Positions 1-4,185 of a stretch of DNA of 5,105 nt are shown one piece after another. Position 1 is the stretch's first letter; each line of letters opens with the position of its first letter. The stretch spans positions 1-5,105 of the forward strand of contig CAMWJQ010000312.1 of NCBI GenBank assembly GCA_947174615.1. Reading direction: 5' to 3'. The notes beneath the pieces are model-generated. The model did not search any database. It was not told the DNA's origin and worked only from the letters and a program-made list of their open reading frames with translations. Position numbers and translations under genes: made by a program. Source of the DNA: an uncultured Lachnospiraceae bacterium (lineage in GTDB: Bacteria > Bacillota > Clostridia > Lachnospirales > Lachnospiraceae).

Positions 1-2
1 AA

Positions 3-50
3 GCAGAGGGCAGAGCAGAGGGCAGCGCAGAGGGCAGAGCAGAGGGCAAA
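3..50 (+). repeat. Four 12-bp in-frame tandem repeats coding AEGR/AEGS/AEGR/AEGK
   Basis: Four consecutive 12-bp units (3-14, 15-26, 27-38, 39-50) share the core GCAGAGGGCA and differ only in the last two bases (GA, GC, GA, AA). A degenerate fifth unit, GCAGAAGCT, follows. The array may extend leftward past the window edge. The unit is a multiple of three, so gain or loss of copies would keep the reading frame and only change linker length. Confidence 0.9.
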
Positions 51-221
51 GCAGAAGCTGTGATTGAACTTCTTGAAGATCTTGGAGAACTCTCAGATTC
101 GCTCAAAAACTGCATTATGGAACAGACTGATTTAGAATTGTTGAGGAAATGGCATAAAGCTGCCGCAAGAGCGAAATCCATAGAGGAATTTGAACAGACT
201 GTAGGATTGGTGCAGATATAG
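3..221 (+). CDS. C-terminal part of an Rpn-family (PD-(D/E)XK nuclease/putative transposase-like) protein, 5' truncated
   Basis: The frame is open from the left edge to a TAG stop, giving 72 residues; the start lies outside the window. The visible part begins with a hydrophilic AEGR-AEGS-AEGR-AEGK linker, followed by a helical tail: AVIELLEDLGELSDSLKN, then CIMEQTDLELLRKWHKAAA, then RAKSIEEFEQTVGLVQI. Tails of this form (a run of AEGK-type repeats, 'ELLEDLGE', 'QTDLE.L..W...AA.A.SIEEF') are typical of the Rpn/PD-(D/E)XK 'recombination-promoting nuclease/putative transposase' proteins found in many copies in Lachnospiraceae. The nuclease core lies upstream and cannot be seen, so activity cannot be judged. 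Known Rpn proteins are DNA endonucleases linked to RecA-independent recombination. The gene is convergent with the chemoreceptor and separated from it by a large palindrome. The family call is inferred from the tail alone; another protein with an AEG-repeat linker is possible. Confidence 0.6.
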   Translation, partial: AEGRAEGSAEGRAEGKAEAVIELLEDLGELSDSLKNCIMEQTDLELLRKWHKAAARAKSIEEFEQTVGLVQI

Positions 222-304
222 TAAGGAACTATTCATAAATAATTCATCAAGTTGAGAAGAATATTTATATGGCGTCAAATTAACAGGTTATTTATTAACA
301 CTTC

Positions 305-346
305 CTAAGGGGGGCTGTCGGAACATGTTCCGACAGCCCCCCTTAG
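305..346. terminator. Perfect 42-bp palindrome, probable bidirectional terminator between convergent genes
   Basis: Bases 305-346 are a perfect inverted repeat; as RNA this is a 19-bp stem with a CATG tetraloop. The outer stem is CUAAGGGGGG paired with CCCCCCUUAG, and the inner stem contains GCUGUCGGAA. It lies 83 bp past the stop of the rightward gene and 52 bp past the stop of the leftward chemoreceptor, the usual place for a shared terminator. It lacks a proper U tract on either side: the + strand continues CAGTTGTCATTATCTGTTTTT and the - strand GAAGTGTTAATAAATAAC. So it may be a weak or protein-assisted terminator, a transcript-end stabiliser, or a dispersed palindromic repeat. Confidence 0.65.
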
Positions 347-398
347 CAGTTGTCATTATCTGTTTTTCTTACACTCGGAGTATTGTAATGGCAATTTT

Positions 399-2096
399 TT
401 ATTTTTTCAGCGAAAACTGTCCGATTAATCCATTCAAAATAGTTGCCTGCGCGGATAGCTCTTCGCTGGTTGCAGAAGCTTCCTGAGCAGTGGCAGCATT
501 GCTCTGCACGACTTCTGAGATTTGGTTAATGCCCAGTTCTGCCTGTCGCATTGCCTCTGTCTGTTCTTCTACCATCGTCTTGAGGTTCTTGGAGAAGTCA
601 GCAATCTGCTTGATACCATCCACGACAGAACCGATGGCAGTAGCAGCATTTTCGGCAGCACGGTTTCCATCAGAAACTTCTCGTATAGATCCTTCGATCA
701 ATTCTCTAGTATCGACAGCCGCCTTGGCGCTTTGGTTTGCCAGTACTCGAATCTGATCTGCTACAACCGCAAAGCCGCGCCCGGACTCGCCAGCCCTTGC
801 CGCCTCAATGGATGCATTCAAGGACAGCAGATTTGTCTGGGAGGCGATAGATTCGATCTCAGAGATAATATCCCCAATTCTGTTTGATGCAGCGTTGATG
901 CGTTCCATAGCAGCCATCATGGAATTCATTTCCTCCCGGCTGTTATCAGCCTTTTCTGCATAATGCTGTGCTTTTATGTAAGATTCATCTGCGCTCTGTA
1001 CACTCTTTTCCATCGTTGCTGTGATATCGGAAATCGTAGCGTGCAGTTCCATCACAGCGTTCGTCTGTTCTGTGGCTCCCTCTGCGAGTACCTGTGATGC
1101 CTCTGCCAGATCGCCGGAGCCAGAGGATACCTGTTCTGAGACGTCGCCTATAGAGGTAAGGGTTTCGATCATTTGATCTCTCAATCCGCGCATGGATTCA
1201 TATAATTTCTGGAAATCACCAGTGTATTTATCTGAATAGTTTGATTTGACAGCGTAATTTCCGCCTGCCATCTGTCCTAATATCTCACTGATATCATGGA
1301 TAATGATATTCAGGTTGTTTGCCATTTCGGCTGCGTCCTTTTCCATATGCTCTACTTCATCACCAGTTTCGACCATCGGGAATGGAGAAGAGAGGTCGCC
1401 TGCTGAGAAGGTCTTGAGACGCTGTCCGAGTTTGCCAAGAGGAGAGGCGATATCTTTCGCAATACGCTTGCCAATCTTTGTGGAGAGGCTCATCGCAATC
1501 ACGATCACAATCACAATCGCAATCGATAGGATCAGTTCTGCGATTATCAGCTTTGTGGAGAGGCTGTTTCCTTCATTTACTTTTACATTGAGAAGGGATT
1601 GAAGTTTTGTGTAAATGTTGTCATATACATCTGCCAGCTCATTGAGTGCGATATCCTGAGCCTGTTTGCAGAGATCCCGGTCAGTTGTGGCGCCGAGATT
1701 CATAATCTCTGCATCAATCCGCCAGTATTCTTCTAGTACTGCACTGATTTCGTCGTATGTTCTTCTGCCGTCTTCAGAGACAATGGTTCCCTCAACCTTT
1801 GCAAAGTTTTCTAAGAATGATTTTTTATGTTCGTCATGCTGTTTGACTACAGCAGCAATTGCGTCCGCTTCATCATATCCGATTGCTGCCCGCAGTGATG
1901 ATCTGACATCCGCAAACTCAAACATCGCTTTTCCGATGTCTCCTTGTGCAAAACCGTAATTTTTTAGGGCGTAGGAATAGCGGTTTGATATGACAATAAG
2001 GGCGATTAAACCTAGGAATGCCACGCTTGCTGTGATTGATGCCACCTTAAAAAATGATCTGGTCAGCTTTTTTTCGATGTTTTCTTGCTGATTCAT
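399..2096 (-). CDS. Methyl-accepting chemotaxis protein (transmembrane chemoreceptor, HAMP type)
   Basis: A complete 565-residue receptor that senses a ligand outside the cell and controls the CheA kinase through CheW. TM1 is at about residues 16-38, an extracellular all-helical sensor at about 39-182 resembling 4HB_MCP domains (NYGFAQGDIGKAMFEFADVR), and TM2 at about 183-204 (ISIAIVIVIVIAMS-like). HAMP follows at about 205-258 (SPLGKLGQRL, then FSAGDLSSPFP). A second HAMP-like helical segment lies at about 267-305 (ILGQMAGGNYAV). The signalling coiled coil covers about 306-565, with the conserved hairpin tip at about 414-443 (IASQTNLLSLNASIEAARAG, then ESGRGFAVVADQIRVLA). The C-terminus, GLIGQFSLKK, has no CheR/CheB-tethering pentapeptide. 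The frame extends 22 codons upstream to an ATG at 2162, but the ATG at 2096 is preferred: it has an AAAGGGG site, the usual K/R-rich start before TM1, and the upstream ATG falls at the predicted transcription start. The ligand cannot be predicted. Confidence 0.96.
   Translation of the reverse strand: MNQQENIEKKLTRSFFKVASITASVAFLGLIALIVISNRYSYALKNYGFAQGDIGKAMFEFADVRSSLRAAIGYDEADAIAAVVKQHDEHKKSFLENFAKVEGTIVSEDGRRTYDEISAVLEEYWRIDAEIMNLGATTDRDLCKQAQDIALNELADVYDNIYTKLQSLLNVKVNEGNSLSTKLIIAELILSIAIVIVIVIAMSLSTKIGKRIAKDIASPLGKLGQRLKTFSAGDLSSPFPMVETGDEVEHMEKDAAEMANNLNIIIHDISEILGQMAGGNYAVKSNYSDKYTGDFQKLYESMRGLRDQMIETLTSIGDVSEQVSSGSGDLAEASQVLAEGATEQTNAVMELHATISDITATMEKSVQSADESYIKAQHYAEKADNSREEMNSMMAAMERINAASNRIGDIISEIESIASQTNLLSLNASIEAARAGESGRGFAVVADQIRVLANQSAKAAVDTRELIEGSIREVSDGNRAAENAATAIGSVVDGIKQIADFSKNLKTMVEEQTEAMRQAELGINQISEVVQSNAATAQEASATSEELSAQATILNGLIGQFSLKK
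1495..1524. repeat. Five-copy hexanucleotide repeat inside the chemoreceptor TM2 codons
   Basis: Five 6-bp units in a row fit RCRATC on the + strand (GCAATC, ACGATC, ACAATC, ACAATC, GCAATC). On the coding strand this is a run of ATT/ATC alternating with GTG/GCG, giving the alternating Ile-Val/Ile-Ala stretch in TM2. The repeat is in frame, so slippage would lengthen or shorten the membrane helix by two residues per unit. It may equally be a by-product of composition in a beta-branched membrane helix. Confidence 0.7.
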
Positions 2097-2106
2097 TGTT
2101 GATGTA

Positions 2107-2113
2107 CCCCTTT
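2107..2113 (-). promoter_or_regulatory. Ribosome binding site of the chemoreceptor gene
   Basis: On the - strand the motif AAAGGGG lies 10 bases before the ATG at 2096. The upstream in-frame ATG at 2162 has no comparable purine-rich site, so this motif decides the start. The spacing is slightly long but acceptable. Confidence 0.75.
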
Positions 2114-2170
2114 CTTTTGTCTGACAGTTCTTATTGTTTATAGCTGTGTTTACAGTCAACACTATCTTTC

Positions 2171-2198
2171 ATTATAGACTATCGGTAAAAATATGCAA
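2171..2198 (-). promoter_or_regulatory. Sigma-A-type promoter of the chemoreceptor gene, with overlapping sigma-D-like element
   Basis: Read on the - strand, a perfect TATAAT -10 box (2176-2171) is preceded after 16 bp by TTGCAT (2198-2193), which matches three of six -35 positions. Transcription would start near 2164, giving a leader of about 67 nt before the ATG at 2096. Between the two boxes lies ACCGATAG (2186-2179), matching six of eight bases of the flagellar/chemotaxis sigma-28 (SigD) -10 consensus GCCGATAA. No convincing TAAA -35 element is correctly spaced from it, so the sigma-A reading is favoured. Confidence 0.55.
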
Positions 2199-2311
2199 CA
2201 CTAAAATTAGCTAATATTACTAATAAAAGTGACAAAAAATAGAACCTGCTGGAAGGAACTGGAAGAAGTGAGTTACTTTTCACACCTACGCCAAAGTAGT
2301 GGAAAGTGATT

Positions 2312-2341
2312 TTGACAAACAGGAAAACGGGGTGATATGCT
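2312..2341 (+). promoter_or_regulatory. Candidate MATE promoter P1 (perfect -35, extended -10)
   Basis: A consensus TTGACA (2312-2317) is followed after 18 bp by TATGCT (2336-2341), which matches four of six -10 positions and is preceded by TG-N (2333-2335), the extended -10 signature. Transcription would start near 2348, about 50 bases before the chosen ATG. Confidence 0.55.
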
Positions 2342-2369
2342 TGTATTTACTGGAAAAGAATGCTATGAT
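2341..2369 (+). promoter_or_regulatory. Candidate MATE promoter P2 (extended -10 TGCTATGAT)
   Basis: TTGTAT (2341-2346, three of six) is followed after 17 bp by TATGAT (2364-2369, five of six), again with TG-N immediately upstream (2361-2363). A start near 2376 would leave a leader of about 22 nt to the ATG at 2399. It would almost exclude initiation at the upstream ATG at 2378. P1 and P2 share base 2341, so they are probably alternatives. Confidence 0.5.
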
Positions 2370-2387
2370 AGAAAAACATGAAACGAT

Positions 2388-2393
2388 GGGAGG
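2388..2393 (+). promoter_or_regulatory. Ribosome binding site that decides the MATE start
   Basis: GGGAGG ends five bases before the ATG at 2399. The in-frame ATG at 2378 has only a weak purine run (AGAAAAAC) before it, and this site would lie inside its coding sequence. Confidence 0.75.
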
Positions 2394-2398
2394 AAGCC

Positions 2399-3796
2399 AT
2401 GAGGAGCATTACAAAATTTATTGGGAACAGAGACTTTTATAAGATGGTGTTAATGATTGCTGTGCCAATCATGATACAGAATGGAATCACAAATTTTGTC
2501 AGCCTGTTAGACAACATTATGATTGGACAGGTTGGGACGGAACAGATGTCGGGCGTAGCGATTGTAAACCAGCTAATATTTGTGTACAACTTGTGTATTT
2601 TTGGCGGTGTGTCGGGCGCCGGCATTTTCACAGCACAGTATTTTGGTCAGGGAAATCATGAGGGCGTGCGTCAGACAATGCGCTTTAAACTGTGGATGGT
2701 CGCAGTGCTCACAACATTGACGGTTGTTCTTTTCTTAGGCTGTGGGACAAATCTGATCAGCGCCTACCTAAAAGGAGAGGGCACTGCTGAGAGTATTGCT
2801 GCCACGCTTTTTCACGGGGAGCGGTATCTGCGGATTATGCTGATTGGTCTGCCGGCATTTGCGATTGTGCAGATTTATTCAAGTACACTGCGCGAGTGCG
2901 GTCAGACAATGCTGCCTATGAAAGCGGGACTTGCGGCAGTTGTCGTGAATCTGCTGTTTAACTATATATTGATCTATGGCAAATTTGGCGCGCCCGCGCT
3001 CGGTGTGAGCGGCGCGGCAATTGCGACAGTGCTGTCGCGGTATGTAGAGATGCTGATCACCGTAATCGGCGTCCACAGAAAGAGCCGTGGAGAGAGGGCG
3101 CCCTATTCATTTGTTGTCGGACTATACAGCACCTTAAAGGTGCCATGGGAACTGACATTCAAGATTGTAAAAAAGGGGAGTCCGCTGCTGTTTAATGAGA
3201 CCTTGTGGGCAGCGGGAATGGCGATGCTGACACAGTGCTATTCTGTCCGAGGTCTGAATGTTGTGGCAGGTTTAAATGTGTCAAACACCATCAATAATGT
3301 TTTTAACATCGTCTTTATCGCACTGGGAGATTCGGTTGCCATTATCGTAGGACAGCTTCTTGGCGCTGGCAAAATGAAAGAGGCGCGAGACACAGACAAC
3401 AAGCTCATCGCATTTTCGGTGATGTGCTGTACCTGTGTAGCGCTTGTTATGTTTGTGACGGCGCCTTTATTTCCAAGGCTGTATAAAATCAATGACGAGG
3501 CGCGGGAGCTCGCCAGGTATTTTATTATGGTAACAGCGTTTTTTATGCCGCAGAATGCGTTTTTACATGCGACTTACTTTACACTGCGCTCAGGCGGAAA
3601 GACGATCATCACCTTTTTGTTCGACAGTGTGTTCATTTGGTGTGTGAGTGTGGTGATTGCATTTACGCTCAGCCGCTATACAGAGATGCCAGTCATTGCA
3701 GTGTATGCGATGGTACAGCTTGGGGATATCATGAAATGTATAATCGGCTTTATATTGGTGAAAAAGGGTATCTGGCTGCAAAATATTGTGGCGTAG
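2399..3796 (+). CDS. MATE-family efflux transporter (multidrug/organic-cation antiporter)
   Basis: A complete 465-residue polytopic membrane protein of the size usual for MATE exporters, which extrude cationic drugs, dyes or metabolites in exchange for Na+ or H+. The N-terminal half starts with the family pattern: basic stretch, VLMIAVPIMIQNGITNFVSL, then DNIMIGQVGTEQMSGVAIVNQ. It continues with GGVSGAGIFTAQYFGQGN at about residues 69-86, IYSSTLRECGQTMLPMKAG at about 159-177, and NYILIYGKFGAPALGVSGAA at about 188-207. The second half repeats the fold from about 255 (KKGSPLLFNETLW, then GDSVAIIVGQLLGAGKMKEA at about 310-329, then TLRSGGKT). About twelve hydrophobic segments are visible. The ATG at 2399 is chosen over the ATG seven codons upstream because of its GGGAGG site. 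The gene appears monocistronic, with its own promoters and a terminator 14 bp past the stop. Substrate and coupling ion cannot be read from the sequence. Confidence 0.95.
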   Translation: MRSITKFIGNRDFYKMVLMIAVPIMIQNGITNFVSLLDNIMIGQVGTEQMSGVAIVNQLIFVYNLCIFGGVSGAGIFTAQYFGQGNHEGVRQTMRFKLWMVAVLTTLTVVLFLGCGTNLISAYLKGEGTAESIAATLFHGERYLRIMLIGLPAFAIVQIYSSTLRECGQTMLPMKAGLAAVVVNLLFNYILIYGKFGAPALGVSGAAIATVLSRYVEMLITVIGVHRKSRGERAPYSFVVGLYSTLKVPWELTFKIVKKGSPLLFNETLWAAGMAMLTQCYSVRGLNVVAGLNVSNTINNVFNIVFIALGDSVAIIVGQLLGAGKMKEARDTDNKLIAFSVMCCTCVALVMFVTAPLFPRLYKINDEARELARYFIMVTAFFMPQNAFLHATYFTLRSGGKTIITFLFDSVFIWCVSVVIAFTLSRYTEMPVIAVYAMVQLGDIMKCIIGFILVKKGIWLQNIVA

Positions 3797-3809
3797 GATC
3801 AAGACAAAT

Positions 3810-3838
3810 GGGGGTAAATGAAAGTTTACTCCCTTTTT
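3810..3838 (+). terminator. Intrinsic terminator of the MATE gene
   Basis: A 9-bp stem, GGGGGTAAA (3810-3818) against TTTACTCCC (3825-3833), contains one G-U pair and closes a six-base loop (TGAAAG). It is followed directly by five T residues (3834-3838). It starts 14 bp after the MATE stop and should separate that gene from the regulators downstream. Confidence 0.88.
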
Positions 3839-3850
3839 GCTGAAAACCTT

Positions 3851-3879
3851 TTGTACAAGGAGATTTTAGCGAGTATATC
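3851..3879 (+). promoter_or_regulatory. Candidate promoter of the XRE regulator operon
   Basis: TTGTAC (3851-3856) and TATATC (3874-3879) are separated by 17 bp, matching three of six and four of six consensus bases. The spacing is ideal but the boxes are weak, which would suit a low-level or regulated promoter. It is the best candidate between the MATE terminator and the GTG at 3936. Confidence 0.4.
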
Positions 3880-3934
3880 ACTAAAAAACCATAGTGGGCA
3901 TTTCACTAAGATATGATGGTATTGAGGTGATATA
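3874..3934. promoter_or_regulatory. Candidate operator: spaced inverted repeat and CACTA motifs before the XRE gene
   Basis: TATATCAC (3874-3881, overlapping the -10 box) is the exact reverse complement of GTGATATA (3927-3934, overlapping the ribosome binding site), with centres 53 bp apart. Between them, TCACTAA occurs twice in direct orientation (3878-3884 and 3903-3909), and TAGTG (3892-3896) is the inverse of CACTA. Cro-like proteins often repress their own promoter from symmetric sites, so this is a plausible autoregulatory operator. In an AT-rich region of this size some such symmetry can arise by chance. Confidence 0.3.
3924..3930 (+). promoter_or_regulatory. Ribosome binding site that decides the GTG start of the small XRE gene
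   Basis: GAGGTGA ends five bases before the GTG at 3936. The frame could be extended to a GTG at 3894, but no comparable site precedes that codon and the added 14 residues do not resemble the family. Confidence 0.75.
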
Positions 3935-3935
3935 T

Positions 3936-4166
3936 GTGCATTACAAACGGTTGAGGAATTTAAGGGAAGATCATGATATGACGCAAAAGGAACTGGCGCG
4001 ATTATTGGACTGCAGCCAACGGATATACAGTAATTACGAGCGAGGAGATATCAACATTCCAATAGATATATTGATCAAACTTTCCAGATTTTATAATACA
4101 AGTATCGATTATTTGCTGGATCAGACGGATGTGAAAGAGCCATACGCAAGAAGAATAGAAAAATAA
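3936..4166 (+). CDS. Small XRE/Cro-type helix-turn-helix transcriptional regulator
   Basis: A 76-residue protein that is almost entirely one HTH_3 (Cro/CI-like) DNA-binding domain, about residues 4-58. It begins MHYKRLRNLREDHDMTQ. Helix 2 and the recognition helix are TQKELARLLDCSQRIYSNYE, with the family hallmarks Q17, S27 and the Y-S-N-Y-E-R-G end of the helix-turn-helix. It closes with IPIDILIKLSRFYNTSIDYL and a short basic tail, KEPYARRIEK. Small proteins of this kind act as dimeric repressors. No sensor domain is present. The start is a GTG codon with a well-placed GAGGTGA site. It lies 19 bp upstream of a larger HTH regulator and is probably co-transcribed with it. Targets are unknown; autoregulation is an inference from motifs upstream. 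Confidence 0.92.
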   Translation: MHYKRLRNLREDHDMTQKELARLLDCSQRIYSNYERGDINIPIDILIKLSRFYNTSIDYLLDQTDVKEPYARRIEK

Positions 4167-4174
4167 TCATACAA

Positions 4175-4180
4175 AGGGGA
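4175..4180 (+). promoter_or_regulatory. Ribosome binding site of the HTH-TPR regulator
   Basis: AGGGGA ends five bases before the ATG at 4186 and lies in the 19-bp gap after the small XRE gene. It supports an independent, efficient start for the downstream open frame. Confidence 0.75.
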
Positions 4181-4185
4181 TAAAT

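Larger units (their letters stand above)
2097..2398. other. Divergent intergenic regulatory region between chemoreceptor and MATE gene
   Basis: About 300 bp with no credible gene. From left to right it holds the chemoreceptor leader and promoter (about 2097-2198) and an AT-rich stretch (2199-2240). Next come two direct CTGGAAG copies 10 bp apart (2249-2255 and 2259-2265) and an imperfect dyad (2273-2309: TTACTTTTCACACCTAC against GTAGTGGAAAGTGA, needing bulges). The MATE promoters occupy 2312-2369. The dyad and direct repeats sit just upstream of the first -35 box and could bind a regulator, but no known operator is recognised. Confidence 0.5.

Noticed and set aside
3..50. CRISPR-like array at the left edge
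   Set aside because: The 12-bp units are directly adjacent with no spacers and are codons for an AEG-type linker.
490..887. Two + strand open frames (490-756 and 522-887) opposite the chemoreceptor signalling domain
   Set aside because: They are antisense to the most conserved part of a clear chemoreceptor, overlap each other in different frames, and show no family resemblance.
1303..1959. + strand open frames at 1303-1602 and 1666-1959
   Set aside because: Antisense to the HAMP and sensor codons of the chemoreceptor, with low-complexity Ser/Ile-rich translations and no plausible ribosome binding context.
2097..2162. N-terminal extension of the chemoreceptor to the ATG at 2162
   Set aside because: The 22 extra residues are hydrophilic and unlike the family, the ATG has no ribosome binding site, and it coincides with the predicted transcript start.
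2273..2309. Dyad upstream of the MATE promoter read as a terminator or attenuator
   Set aside because: It needs several bulges to pair, has no T tract and lies upstream of the promoters, so it is at most a weak operator candidate.
2378..2398. Upstream ATG adding seven residues to the MATE protein
   Set aside because: No ribosome binding site precedes it, and the strong GGGAGG site inside this stretch serves the ATG at 2399.
3637..3843. + strand open frame overlapping the MATE 3' end and its terminator
   Set aside because: It is an out-of-frame shadow of the MATE codons and runs through the terminator hairpin; its Cys/Tyr-rich translation resembles nothing.
3857..3862. AAGGAG motif resembling a ribosome binding site
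   Set aside because: No start codon follows at a usable distance, and an in-frame TAG comes soon after; it lies in the spacer of the candidate promoter instead.
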